Source: Apus apus (lineage: Eukaryota > Chordata > Aves > Apodiformes > Apodidae). From it: a stretch of 64,000 nt of DNA. Made by a program: the position numbers and the translations under genes. Location of the stretch: NCBI RefSeq assembly GCF_020740795.1, contig NC_067312.1, forward strand, positions 36,990,905-37,054,904. Reading direction: 5' to 3'. The notes beneath the pieces were generated by a model, which ran no database searches, was not told the origin of the DNA, and saw nothing but the letters and a program-made list of their open reading frames with translations. This document shows positions 22,701 through 37,700 of the stretch, in pieces; the first letter of the stretch is position 1; each line of letters begins with the position of its first letter.

Positions 22701-25700
22701 TGCTGACTGGAAGCAAGAAAATGGAAAACACGAGTAGCTCACATTAGTAACAGTTAAACAGCAGATGCTGGCAACTTTCCGTAACCCAGTGGATTTTCTA
22801 TGTGATTTTTCTCAGCAGTGCAGGGTTTGCCTTCCTGCTCTTGAGAAAAAAGAGACATCCCAACAACTTCTTTGCTTGTACATCAGCAAGGCATGGGCAC
22901 TTCAGAAGATCTACAGGTTTTCTGTTTGGAAGGACTGTTTTGTGTTTAATCATAGCGTTTCTGCAATTGTGATAGAAAATCTATCCTGTGGCATTTATCC
23001 AAAATCAAGTAAAAAAACAATGGAAACAGTCTGTAAATTAAGATGGCTATCTTTTTGGCCAAAATATTTTCTGTTCCTTGTTACAATGTTGTTATACAGT
23101 TGCATTTAAATAGCTCTTGAAGGTGGCTTCACTCTTATTTCCACAATTTTAAATATTGTTATATTGCAATTAGCCATCTGTGCTATATCCATCCAGTATA
23201 TCCACTATTCAAAACAAATTTTGTATGTTACATTACGATGTGGTCTAAGCTGCAGAGTGGTGCCTTTTAGCTGACATCTGATGCCGTTCAGATAGGACAC
23301 CAAATGGGTCCAACAGGATTAATGCTGCTTGCTTCAGAATTGAATGAATTAGGAAAAAGAAGGTGAATCCATAAATATGTCACAGAACAAACCAGATAAT
23401 CTCTCAAAGTTAACTTTTAAAAATACTTAACTATATTAAAAGCAGCAGACTTTGTTTTGTGTTATGTTTTGTTTTTCTTTTCCCACCCTGGAGATATGCT
23501 TTATTGTTGTTTCTACTCTTCTGTTTGCTGATTGTAAAGATATGTTGGATTTAGGTTATTCAGCTTTCACAGAGTAACACATGGCAGGACAGCTCGCAGA
23601 GGGAAGTATTTAGTCATCACCCAGCCCCAGGGGAGGTCTGCAGCACCCACTGCAGCTACTTAGGTCATGGACAGGTTGGTATTTGTACATGGTATAACTC
23701 AAGGGTTTCAAAATAAAACAAAAAAGTGGCAGGGGTTTTGATAACCTTTGGTAAGTATTTTGATAACCCTTTTTTTTTTTTTTTTTTTTTTTTGTCAGAA
23801 CAGAGCGTATATTTTTACCTTCACAAGTCTGGCAGGAAGGATGGCATCTTTCACAGACATTGTTGTCCTTGCTTTCATAGTAATATTCAGGGCAAGAGCT
23901 AACACATTCGTTCTTGGAGCGCAACAAGTAGAAATACGTATCACAGAAAAGACAGTCTGTGGGTTGAGGCCCTGCACACTCCTTACACCCCTTGTGACAT
24001 CTCTCACATGATCCAGTGGAGTTTTGTGCAAAATACCTGAAACAGATGAGATAGATAGAACTTTGCCTAAAGAAAACGAAAATGTTTATCCTTCATTCTT
24101 AGCTTTTACTGTGATTACATTAATGTATAGAAGTGACATTGATGTGATGGCAGAAAACATTTGCAATCTCAATGAAAATAAAATTAGATTATTTTACTTC
24201 CCTTTGGTAATTTGAATAGAGCTATAAAGCATGACTTTGTAAACTGAGGGTGTATAAAGCAAGGTGTTCTAGAATATAGGGAGAATTCAGACAATAAGTG
24301 TATAAACAGGCAGAGCTGCGAAAACCTCAACTCTGTTTTTCTCTGCAAGACATATCCTGGAGATGCTGGGTAAGCACTGAATTCCTCTCTGCTCCCAGTG
24401 AGCTACTGTCAGATGAAAATTCAGAAATTCCGTCTGTCCTCTCAGTGCCCGAACAGCCTTAGCCAAAGGATTCCACCAGAGGAGCAGTGTTCATCCGAGT
24501 TGTGTAGGGAAAAAGAATTGTTGCCCTGTGGGGTTTTCTCAGATGTGTTCATTACAGACATGCAGTTTAATAGGATGATAACTCAATTAACAGCCAGTGT
24601 GATCAGGTACTGTACTGCAAAATGAAGTGTACCTGAGCCAGAAAACATAGAGCCACATCCCAGATTTGAATTTCTGAGACGTATTCACAAGAGAACACTG
24701 AATTAACATTTTGAAATTAAACAGACTCATATTAATGAAATTGCTGCCTAGAATGATGAGTCCTCTGTTGAAAGGTATTGGTTTGGTTGGTTCTTTTATA
24801 GTCCATTATAAGCATTCAATATACAACAAAAGTAATGTCACCCAAACTCCAGATTATGTGGAGGCTGCAAGGAGGCTTGAAGAAATTTACACTGGCTGCT
24901 TCCTGTGATCAAGCTGACTAATAGATAACAATATATTTATTCTGCTTAACATTGATCTGTATAAGCATAGCCTGAGAGCATCCTTGGAGGGTAAAAATGG
25001 CCACACCACATCAAGCTGGTCCCAACTTGACTGTTTTCTACTGTGAGGGGATGTTTTCCACTACCTCTGTACTGGGACAACAATAAGAATTTTTCACCTG
25101 ACAGTGCAGTTCAGTTCTGTTTCTGAAGTAGAGTATGACAGAGTGATCTAATTTCTCAAAGTTCTCTCTGTGATGTAGCTTCTAGCTGAAGATCTTGGAC
25201 CTTACCCTGCTGGACACTGGTTTACACATCCTCTTCCTTGTCTGTACCATCCTGGTTTGCAGGAAAGGCACTGTGAGCTGTGTTTTCCAGTGCAAGTGAC
25301 ACAGGCACTGTGGCATAGGGAACATCGTTTCTCATCGCTGTCAAGATAATACCCATCTGGACATGTTTCAACACAGGTTGTATCTGCACAGACAACAATG
25401 CAGAATAACACGTCATATTCAGTATTCACTGCTATAAAAGGTCCCATACAGCTATGCTACAGCAAACTCAGGAGATTCTGCTAGAGCTTGTACCAGAAGA
25501 AGAAAAGAAAATGTTGGGATATAGTAATTATTTTTTGTTTCTTGTAAGTCTTGTCAGTTCATTAGTCCTGCACCAGAATTAGACCCAAAAAGCTTTGATT
25601 CAGTATTAAATGAAACTCTACATTTGAAAGATAATTTTAATAACTTTTTCCCGCAATGATTTTCAATAATATTTTTGCTTTTGAAGGAATATGCAAAGAA

Positions 25701-28700
25701 GTAAAGTTTAAATTCTGAGATTTTATAGTTTTTAATAATATGCCTCTGAGACACTACAGTCTTTTGCTTCAAGGTCAGAAAAGTGTCTTACAACTCAGCC
25801 ATCCACTAGATACTGACCTAGCGATCCACTAACAACTTTTTAACAGCTCTGCTAAAGTATTTCTTAGTTAGATCTCCACAGGGATTAAACAAGCCTGCAT
25901 GAAAATGTGAGCTCTTTGCACTAACAGTAAAGAAAAAAAAGCTAAGGATATCTCTCTTGCCTTTTGAAGTTCCTTGTAGGAAACAACAGGAGCAGTACAT
26001 ACCAAGTAAAGGAAACACACAAGTTTTGTTTAGCCATGATGTTTGATGGTACTTGGAAGTCCTGCTTTGTCCCTAGTGAGTGGCAAGCTCACTCTCACAG
26101 TTTCCACATAGCTTCACGGAAGCAATAATCTCTGCACAAGTTATTGGTTTGTCAGGTCTACTTTGCAGTATTTGGACTGGCCGAAGCAGCCCTAGATGCT
26201 TCATAAATGTGACAGAAAATTGCCTGTTTCCTGCTTTCAGAGAAGAATAAAATCTAGAGGCAGGAGCAAGACACTTACTGAGAAGATAGCGGTTATTTGC
26301 ACAGCTGAGACATTGGTGTTCAGTGGGTCCTGAGCAGTGGAAGCAATTCTTATGACAAGGCTTGCAGGTCTGAGTTTTCTCAATGTAGTATTCAGTGAGA
26401 GAGCAAGACCCAGGTGCCACACAGTGCCCATCATGGTTCAGCATCAGGCCATTTCTGCAAGTAAGGCAGGCAGTGGAAGTAGAACAAGTCTGGCATGTCC
26501 TGTTGCATGCTGAAATAGACAAACAGTAGGATTGTCACAATTTCTTGTTGTATATCAGATTATTATTTCAGCTTTAATTTTGCAAGGAGCAGCCAGTGGC
26601 TCAGGATTAGAGGCTGAGGGAAACAAAATGACAGTTCTGCTTCTGCACAGGTTTCCTTTTGTACTGGGGCTGCTTTTGCTGAGCAGTGTTCAACATAGTC
26701 TCCAGCAATACTCAGTGCTTTACCAGAGTGGTCACCCATATTATTAAACACATCCAGTTTTGCTGCCTCCCTCTGAGCTTTCTACAATTTTTTGCTGATC
26801 TAAGATATGACTTGGTGTTTCTCTGGATTAGCTGTCTTTGTTTCCAGAACACTGATAGTGGCATTAGCCAGCACACACATGCCATTTTGGGATAGCCTTA
26901 ATGAAACCCACTTGTATCTTAGTACCATCCTGAGGAAAACAACAGTTGCCAACCTTGACAGTCTTTAGTGGCTTCTTCATAGTAAGTCCCTTCAGGGCAC
27001 TCTTCAAAACACATGCCTTCATAGAGGACAAAGGAGTTGGTACACGCAGTGCAGTCGTCTGAGTCCGGCCCATTACAATCCTGGCAGTCTTCATGGCATA
27101 GAAAGCATTGTTTGTCTTCAGCATAGAAGTGAGAAGGGCAGTCCTGCACACACTTTCCCTCATGCAGGAAGAACTCGTCCATGCACTCTGCAGACAACAA
27201 CAAAAAACAGGTAAGCAAACAGGCAGCAAATTCTGACCTCGCAAAGTGAGGCAGTGAAGACATTCTAGGAAACCATAAAACCTGCAGCGCCTGTCATAAC
27301 GTGAAGTAAGAAGGCAGCTTGGAAGCTAGGGCTTTCTCTTTTGACTCTTTCTGCCTCCAAACTGCCCACAATCGCCCAACCCTCACACAGCACCTTCTGT
27401 GTTACATCCAGAGACTGAGAAGCCAAGTCACCTGTTCAGCTTTATTGGTATTAATGAAACCACACTGCCACTGAAGCTAGGTGGACTTCTGCTAAGATAT
27501 TATATATGGGACTTTTTTACAGGGGCTTGCAGTAAGAGGACAAGGGGCAATAGTTTTAAGCTGAAAGAAGAGAGATTTAGGTTAGAGATCAGGTGTAAAC
27601 TCTTCAGTGTAAGGGTGGTGAGACACTGGAACAGGCTGCCCAGGGATTGTTGTCGGGGGTCCATCCCTGGAGGTGTTGAAGGGCAGGTTGGATGGGGCTC
27701 TGAGCGGCCTGTTCTAGTGGAAGGTGTCCCTGCCCATGCAAAGGAGTTGAAACTTGATGATCTTTAAGGTCCCTTCCAGCTCCAAACATTCTGTGATATT
27801 GTGATTCTGCATTATGAACTTTCTGCAAAACCAGACATATCCACATCTGAAGTTTTGTTTGGTTTATTATTTAACTAGGAGTCTGGCTGGAATACGTGGA
27901 TGAGAACATTTGTCTTTGTTTAGAGCTGGCATTCAGCTGCTAATTTTATTATGAATACTTGATTCAATAGGTTTATTTATGATATTTCCCCCCCATTTTG
28001 TCTCTGTTTATGATTCCAAAATGGCTTGCTCAATATTAACTATCCTGAGAATTTTTGTGGAGGCATTCAGACTTATTGGCTTATCTAAAGTTTCCCTAAT
28101 TCTTCATTACAGAGATTTCATTCTCTAGGAGTAGCCATTTGCAAAAAAGATAAAAGCAAAGTCCTACCAAACTGGGAAAGAAACATTCTGTGTTTCACAT
28201 CAGTGTAAATGTGTATAAAAGTGTTTAGGCATGGATACATTAGGTCAGAAATAGAATCAAACCAATAGGGACAAAGGACAACAAAAACAGGAAAAGCAAT
28301 GTGAAATCTTTACAGATTAATGATTTCTGCTGTGTCATAATCAAGCGCTGGTTGCTTAGCCTGTGTCTTAGAAATCAGCAATGATATGTATATATCTTTT
28401 TAAATTTTTGTTCAGTACAGAATTTATTTTCAGATCTGTGTTTCTGCCAGTCTGTCCCTAGACAGATCCAGATGCATTTTAGCCAAGTCAAGACCAATTT
28501 TTAATAATACCTTTACAGGTTTTGTTGTGAATGCACTCGTGGCACATTTCAGGGCAGTGTTTGCAGATTCCTTCAGAGGCAAAATGCCTCTCTGAACAAG
28601 TAGGTTTACATATCCACTGTTCCAGAAGCAGAGGACTTTTACAGGACAGACATTTGGTTGCACTTCCCACACATGTCTCACAGGAATCGCTGCATTCCTT

Positions 28701-31700
28701 GCAAGTCTCAGAGTCATTAAAATATCCCCTATTGAAGGAAAACAAACAGAAAGCAAACATCCCATCAATGTACAGTTATCAAACAGTCCAGGCTATAAGA
28801 ATTATGAGTATATATGAGACTTTCTGAGCACAAACATTTAACTGGATCAAACAGATTTCTCACACTATTTATTGTCCATTCTTCACTTACAACCCCTCTG
28901 CCTGTGAGCAGAAAATGAACATGGTTAGTGCTATGAAGGGGGCCTGGGTTTCCTTTGCTCTTGTACCTACTCTGTAAAGGATGGTGGACTTTGTTTCTTG
29001 CCCATTTCTTGATTTCTCTATACAGAAGGTAGGAAGTTCTAGAATGTTTGGGAAAATAAAGATGCAATCTCTAGTCTTGCACAACTGACAGTAGTATCAG
29101 GGAAGGACATATAAGTACAACCTCACTGTCCCTAGAGGTAAGAAACAGAAGAGACCCTGGAAGCGTGAATACTGAGAAGAACAAGGAGGACTGGAATTAG
29201 AAAAACCCAACAAAACAAGGATGCTTAAGTAGTACCTACGTTTAGTAACAGCAAGCTAGAGGCAGTGAGCAGGGATCATGTTTTGGTGGTATTTATGGTG
29301 TGAGGGCAATTGTAGACAACCACAGTTGGGACTACTAGTCATAAAGAAAATATAGAAAAAAATTGTGCCTATATTTCAGGAGAAGAGGGATAAAAAGAGA
29401 GGCTAGATACAGAAGATTAAAGGACAAGCAAGTCCATATTTTGAGGTGATCACTGATCCATACATATACAGCCATTGATGAAAACAAAGAAAGAAGATGA
29501 CTGAGAAAGTAGTCCCAGAACATGCCCTTCACATTAACAAGCTTAATCTTCCCATAGAGGGGTGCTTCTCCTTTCCTTCTTGGAGATGATCTTTCAAAAT
29601 AAAGCCTGACGATATGCATTAGGAGCAAGGTTAGAGAAAAGGTAAGAAGAGCTGTGCCTGTCATCTATTCTCATCTTCTATTTATTTTTTCCTAACTTTT
29701 GTCATGATCTTGCATCTGTTTCTTACAGTCCTGCCTTCTCTTATTCCAGTCTTGACTACTTGGTGAGCCCAGTCTTTCAAAATCCTCTGTCAAAAACAAT
29801 CAATGCAGCAAGTCAACCCTTTCCATCTCTTACAGCATGTGCTAAAACTGAAAAAAACCTCTAAAAACCCTAATATAGTCCTTCGCTCCAGTGGAGAGTA
29901 GTTATGCCACAATAACTTTGCCTCAGAGACTGAAACCAGAGTTTAACTCTGGTGAACTTTCCCAAATTATGTCTGGGAAGCCATTATTTATAGTCTGGAG
30001 TTTGGAAAAAAGGGAGATAATAACAGCTGAAAAAACTAGTAGCATATGAAAAGGTTTAATTTTGTTATACTGATCCTGTGTGGCTTAACTGTGGGGAATG
30101 AATACTGAGAAGAAACATTTTAATGCCAAAACATTATCTTTGCCTGTATGCCACAATTTCAGATATTAAAAGTTGTTTTTGGACTAGAGGAAGCTTTAGT
30201 GCAATTACTTTGCATTTACTCTACATTTGATGATGATCAGAGTCTGTTCCACTGGCTCTTTTTGACTTCTTTGGCAAAGTTACCAGGAACGTACTGCCAG
30301 GGAATTTGTACTGATAGTAAGAAAAGCAGGTGCTGCTCATTTTTCTGAAGAAAAAGGTTATCCAAGCAGGATCTTCATACTGGATAGCACAGATTTTTTT
30401 GTGTGTGTATATATAGGTATGATAAAAAGTGCACAGAAACAGGAGAACCTGATCTACTGAGGTTCAAATATGCATTGCAGTCAAATGGGAATTCCTTCTT
30501 TTACAGGAAGAAGTAAAGAGTATAAGCCAAAGAGAGAAACATACCACTAAGCGCTAGATTTCTGTATCAGGATTCTGGTACATCCACTTTCTGGGTTCTC
30601 ACCCCTGCTCTGTACTACTCTGAGGAAGGAACAAGTTAGGATGATGACTAGAGGCTTATTTTCAGTCACCCTGAAGAATCATCCTGAAATATCATTCAGT
30701 TGGATTCAATAAGAGCCGTATAATCTGTCACATTTTCATGTCTAGTTTCACCTTCTGTTTTCCACTTTTTTTCCTAACAAGAGAAAATTTTGATCATTCA
30801 GGTCAGATGAAAGTGACTTTTACTTTGTGGTAGTTTCTGGTAGGCTAGGTTACATTGTACATTTGAAAGGTTTATGATTGAGCTGAACTTTAAAGAGAAG
30901 GAGCACAATGAGAAAATAAAGAGTAATCAGACAATAGGAATTACTTACTCAGGGCATTCATGTAAACATCTGCCTTTGTGGAGGATGAGAGGCTGATCCT
31001 GTTCAGCCTGACATTTCTGACAGTGCCAGTGGTCTAAGCACACCTCACAGCCGTCCATGCACATCTCGCACTTCCCACTTGCAACATTGCCAAAAGTTTT
31101 TGGAGGGCACAGGGAAACACAGGTATCAGGGATAAGAAATTTTCCTGGCAAAAAAGCAACCCAGGTAGGAAAAGGCACCAATTAGAAATGTATTTAAAAG
31201 ACTCCTACCTTGGATGGCTATTAAAAAACTTTCAACTTCCTTGCAATTTAACTTTTTGATGCTTAAAAACATTCACAAAACTTCCTCTAAACCATTTCCC
31301 AAAGTAGTTTGCTCGACCTTCACTGAAATTTAAGGGTAGAAGGAATCATCAGGATTATCTAATACATCTTCCTCAATAAATCCTATTCAGTAATGCCTAC
31401 ATCGTGTCTACAACTTTTGACTTAAAAGAAAGAAAGGAACAACATAAACCTAACATGGTTTGGTGTTGTTTTTTTTTTTTATTATTACCTGTGTTGCCAA
31501 AGGCATGTGCTTAATTCCTATCTGATGCCTGACTTCAGCTGGAGATTATCTGATTACCTGCATGTAATGTAAGGTGTCAAAGAACGTTTCTGTGACAATT
31601 GCTAAAAATATTCCCTGGAAGTGTGTAGGATGCAGAACATTTTAGCCCCCGAAAAAAGTTATTCCAAGAAGCTGAAGCCTCTTACCTTCTGGACACGAAG

Positions 31701-34700
31701 TACATATGTCAGCAGATTTTTCACAGGTCCTACATGAAGGGTCACAGGACTGCAATTTTTTATTTTCATCTTGGATAAAAAGAAAAAAGTTAAGGTGTTT
31801 TGTGTTTGGTTGGGTTTTGTTTGTTTGTGTTTTCTTATAGGCTGTTTTTATTAATTCACCCTCCCACCTTTTGAGGGTGAATTTCTATAGCTTTTCATAA
31901 GTTGTTTTAAAAATATACCTCTGTGAATTTTTGGAATTCACAAAGTTGAAAAACTTGATGATTATGATCAGCTCAACTCTATTCAATGGTAAGTAAGGAG
32001 CTGTAATAAAGGAAAAGATAAACTATTTCCTGAGATTCACTAAGGCATGGTTCTGGACTACTCATCTCAAATGAGAACATTAATCTTGTTTAATAATGTT
32101 AGTTTCAATATAGTGCTCCAAAAGCAGATTCAGATCTCTATTCCTGATTGCAAACAAGAAGAGCTAGAAAGTATTTAAATTTGGGGGATTTGGTGTTGTG
32201 AGATATTTTGATGGAAATTTTGTACTAGCTGGTTCCAGAACACCATTACATTGATAAGGTGCCCACTCAGTCTTCTGTTCTCCAGACTAAACAGTAAGCC
32301 ACTCAGCAGAACTATGTGTGAATATCACTTGCACAGGGTAGTGAAAGCCTATAGTGTTGCAGCTCTTGTTGGTAACTGGCACAATATAAAGCAGCTCCAG
32401 ATACAGAAGGAGATTAGGAGAGTTTTCCTTGTCACCACCTTTCTTATTACAGCATCTCTGCCCTCTGCGAACAAGAGTCCAAGAGTATTTGCAGGGTCCA
32501 GGCACAGGTCGTATGATCCACGCAATAAGGTACATAACAGAAGAGGACTGCACACTATTAAGGTAAAAGTGGGTTGTGGCAGTCCAGACTGGACACTGGG
32601 TCTGCCCAGTGTGAGACCAATGAACAAAATATTAGACTCGTGTGTATATTCCCACAAGACAGGAACTAGCTTTAGCAGTGGATTCAGTAGACAGAATTGT
32701 TGGTGGCCATGGTGAGTCAGAGACCTATTGAGGACCAAGACAAGTGGACTTAGAACAGTATTTCAGTAGAGTACTAGCTGAAGACAATTTTCAGCTTCAA
32801 AGGTACGGAGGCTTTATAGAGAATGCATGAAATGGAATTTTGAGATGTGCAGCCTCAAGCACTGCTAAGCAGCTAACAAAAAAACCCCTGAGCTTGAGTT
32901 TTTTATTGATCATAACTGAACCTAAGGAGTATAGTATCAGATAAACATCAGTGTGCAGAAATGAAAACCTCTGGAAAGCTTTTTGGAAAGAAAAGAACAA
33001 GTGAGGAAGGTGCAAGTGTCTGGCTTTTGGAAAAGGAAAATGTGGAAATGATGTATAAGCATTGTGAACCCAAGAGGAGGAGGAGGAGGTATTTACTATT
33101 AGATTATTCCCAAAGCTGCAGGGGTGGGAAGATAGCACAGGGGTAGGTACTGATGAAGGACTGCGGAGATACAAGGAGACCTCAGTGTGTGAAGTGAGTT
33201 TAGTGCTACCTAAAGGAGCCATGAAATGCCCCATATTCTGGAATCAGCAATGGAACTCTGGCCTCCGTGCTGGAGCTCCTTGCAATGAGATTCCTGCTGT
33301 TGGGGAGGCAGTTTACAGATTCATTGAATGTTTAGGGTGAAAGGAGATTTCTTGAAAAATCCTGATTAGGTTCTGTACTTTGCACTAAGTATAAGCTATA
33401 TATTTATATATAGATTAATAGTACTATAGTTTAGGGTGCGAGGAGCTAGAGTTATAATTTTATAATACTATTTTTAGTTACCTGTGAGTTGCACCCTTCT
33501 TAGGAGAAGAAGCATTTTGTTCCACTTTTCTTAGCCCTTTTCTTTGTGTGGCTATGGATATATTGTAAGGCTTTCTGCAACAGCAGGTCCTGTGAGTTAG
33601 ATCTTTGGTCTCTTGCTGACGTATTTTCTACCTTTTTTTTTTTTTTCCTGCTGAAGACCTGTTATCTGTGTTTCAGATTACATCCTGATGTTCCAAGATT
33701 CTAGGCCATTTAAATGTTTCTGAACATAGAGGGCAGTTGAAGTCACTTGCACACAAACGTTTTCAATTTGCTTATCCAAATAATCTTCAAAGTAATTTGC
33801 TGGTGACCATTGCTTACTCATGTGAGATGCAGAAATTCACTGTTAAAATTTTTTTTTTGGATAACCTACTCCTTAACTTCATGTTTTCTCCTGACTCTTC
33901 ATTACTGAACAAATCCTGATGTCATCTGTAAGACTATAAAGAATGCTCTGGAAAAGCTTGATGTTTGGTGTTAATAGGTTTTATATTCTCCTATCCTTAA
34001 ATATGCATACTTTCTCTCTTTTTCTGCTCTTGACAGAAGATCCCCATCAGCCTGAAAATCCTAAGATTTTTCCTTTTTAGAAACAAGTAATTTGTCACTC
34101 TCTGAAAAAAGATCTTTGAATAATTGATGATATATTACATGGCCATGTAGTTTTTAATTCTTTGTTGGTTTTGGTTGTTTTGTGTTTTTTTTTTTCATTT
34201 TGCCTCTAGAATCTTGTCTGAAAGTAAGGCCATCTGTTCCTGAAGTCTGCCTGCATCCTCCATTCCTCCATGAGTTTCTTGGATAAACCTTCAGAATTTA
34301 ACAGGGCAGAATTCTGATTTTTCTGCTGAAAATGTCGTTGGCCTTTTTCTAAATATGCAGTAAATAATACCAATGTCAGTTTCCCTTTTCAGCAGCTTTG
34401 CATCCAGCTACCTTTCTTTGGTTGATGTTTTGTTTTTTTAAAAATCCCTACTGGGTCATTTTAAGTGCTGCAATTTAATACCAGTTATGTGTGTGAAAAA
34501 GCAGGCCAGAAATATTAATGAAGTACGTGTTGCCAGGGGAAAAGGACCTGGGTCCTGGCAAGAGAAGTGGTGTTACATAAAAAATAAGTAGCAGGAAGGT
34601 AAGGTTAAACAGAGAAGTTGTAAACTACTGCTGGAGGATGTTTAAACGAGTTCATTGTTTCAAAAACATTTCAGGCCTTAAAATTAAAAAGAAAGATCTT

Positions 34701-37700
34701 TTTTTGGTGAAGTACGTTTAATTTGCGTTTAATCCTTGCTCCTTTGGCAGCGGTTGCTGTTTTCTGTAATATTTGCTGTAATATTTGCTAGTCACCACCA
34801 GAGGGGAATGTGCACAAGCAATTGGGCTCCTTATAGTGGGCATGGGATACAACCTTTTGTTTTCCAGTCAAATATAAGCTCTTAAATACCCAACTTTAGT
34901 ATTGACTGAAGAAATCTTACAATTCTTTTTTTTTTTTTTAAATTGGTATTAACTGTCGGATCGTATTTTACTTTCTCCTAGATGATTCCTTTCCGTACTT
35001 GAGTTTCCAGCAAGATTTCCTTTGAAATATCAGTCTGTAGCTCCTTAATTTGCTCCTTGCAAATTAAACTTGTGGATGTTGAAGCTATGAGTCTGTGATG
35101 TGGAGTTATTCACTATCCATATTCAGCATATTCTAAAAGTGGGACATTAACTTTGAGAAACACTGCATACTATTATTATACTGTTCTGCCTTTTACTTTT
35201 TTTTTTTTTTTTAAAGGCCAAAGTGTATGACCTTTTAATACATTTTGAAGGTAGTAATGACTACTGAGTCATTCAGACCTACTGAGCTGTATTTTATTTT
35301 ATTTTATTTTTGTAAAGATAAAAATGCTGTCTATTTAAACTCTATTCAGGCCAGAATCTGACTCAATGTCATGTTGATTGTTCTGTATTTGTCAGAATGA
35401 GTAACAACTTTGACATACACTCAGAGAAGTCTCTCCTGTTCCTTTCTAGAAGTTAAGAAACTGAATAACACTGTGACATTTTGTGAGCTAAGGTTTACTG
35501 CAGCTCTGAAGTTACTGTAGTGCCCTTACACATTCAAAGGATTATCAAACTGGAAGGGTGGAAGAAGACAATTTTGTTTGTTTGTTTGTTTGTTTTTTTC
35601 TATTTTCTTTCTCATTTGGACTTGTGCAGCATACATGAGACAATGGCAGAGTTTATTGAAGGAAATCAAGGAAAAAATGAGAGAAATTTTAGCTCAAATT
35701 AGCAAAATGTCCCCATATTTCCTTTCCTCCTGCTTCAGTGATCTTGGAGCTTTCAGAATTATTCAATCTGATTTAAAAGGAAGATTAAATGAGTCCTCAA
35801 CAATGTTCAACGTGAAAAACACAGGTCAGTGTGGAAATAGGTGAGGTCTTCAAATGCCCACCAATTGTTCTGGAAAATATGAAGTTTATTAAAAGAAAAC
35901 AACACAAAACTATGTATAAAACCTGTGGACATATTTGCAGAGCTATCTAAAGAGTCACGCCTTGAAACATAACATTTGAAGTACCTCATAGTCCCTCCAC
36001 CATTTCTTTTAAAACCACAAGTACATTTTAGTAGTTCTTACTGTTATATACTCATTTTCTTCATGCTGTTCATCTTGCTCTATCTGCTCCCTATGGATCT
36101 TTTGGCCAGATAGTGTAAGCAGTAGGTGTTAGGACTGGTAAAACATGCTTTTTCTTTGTTTTAACTTTTACTTAGAATAGTAATAGAGGGAGTTAAAAAA
36201 CTTGTATTTTTAAGTTGCTATCTAAGTAGCTCCTTGTGTAGATTTGTAACACTTAATGTCTAGACATTTACCTCTACAAGGAGAGTATTTTTACAGTATA
36301 TTTTATTGTTGGAGCATGGCACAATTGCTGTAGTAAGAAATGCAGAGGCAAATTAAGCTGTTTGTAACTGCGAGTATATTCTTTTTAGAAGGTGACCTGT
36401 CTAGTTTTTACGCCATGTAGTAAGATGTGATTTTAATGTGATCTAGCTGAGATGCTACTTACTTAGATTTTATTCTGCACATGGTACTGGCCTTGCAAAA
36501 TGGATACAGTCATAGATAAAACCAAAGAAACAGGTTATGTATCTCCATGAGGTAATTAGAATTACATAGACATGGTAAAATGTTATGAAAACAATATACA
36601 TATTAATAAAATAATGGAGCTATCCCATTTTGAAGATGTATATGAACTTCAAATTTAAATAAACTATAGGACTGATGAGAAGTAAATCACAATACCCAAT
36701 AACCCTTACTTCCCAATATAGTTATCTTGTAACAACCATAGTGTTAGTTTACAAACAAATAGCTAGAATATGAAATTGGCATGCCTAAGAACATATGGGA
36801 TAATGAATAATTTTTGCTTGTCTCTAGCAACCTGAAGTTTCACATACGGATGATGCTCTTCCCATGATACTCTGATTCTGCACTCTAAATGTCATAACAT
36901 TTTCACATTTGGAAGACTACAATAGTTCTTTACTATCTTCTGCCCATCCTTTTCCTTTTTCCCCACCCCTGTTTTATATTCTGAGATCTTTATAATATAC
37001 CATATAGCTGCATTAAGGTCTTTTAAAATAATCCTTTTGAAGCCTGTTTTTTGTTTGTTTGTTTTTTTGTTTGTTTGTTTGTTTTTTTCCCCTCAACCAG
37101 TACATTTTTACTGTTTTTATTTTACTCTGTATTTAGAAAAAGAAAAATATGCAAGATGAATGCAGTTGGTCAATGGCTGCTTGTGGGAAGTTGCTTTTTT
37201 TATTGGGGGTGGTATGTAATAGCAAACAGAACCAGCTGCTATTTAGCGGAGTAATTTACTACAGCATATATTATCTTCATGTATAGAAGCACATATTCTG
37301 TTTTGAGTTTGCGTCAGAAACAGCCCTCATTCCATACCCATTTTTTCCCTTTTGTGCTTTTCAGAAGAATGTGGTAGACTAAACTATGTAACTGAGGAAT
37401 GAACAAGTTTTTAGGGTGCGGTATTTGCAGTGAACAGGCAAAACGAAGAACTGAACGTAACTTACAAAATGCCTAATCCAGCTGAAAGGGTGTGTGTATT
37501 CACTTGGTGAACTAAGCTTACACTAGTGTGTCTCGTAGCTTCCAAAGTAATTTCATCATCTGGTACATGAGATAAAATACAGATGTTTCATGCTAGAAAC
37601 ACAGAGCTTGATTCCACACCCCCCCCTCCTTTCTGGGCTTGCTCTGTCTTTTTAAAAGCCTGGATAGCCGACATGGTCTGTTTCATTATTTCAGACCTGG

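Larger units (their letters stand above)
20600..26953 (-). other. PCSK5: PCSK5 introns between exons k and p
   Basis: Five introns: 20600-21988, 22105-23818, 24037-25205, 25384-26278 and 26510-26953. All are AT-rich unique-looking sequence. A run of about 24 Ts (A-run on the coding strand) sits at about 23769-23793, just past the exon n donor. No other gene was seen. Confidence 0.65.
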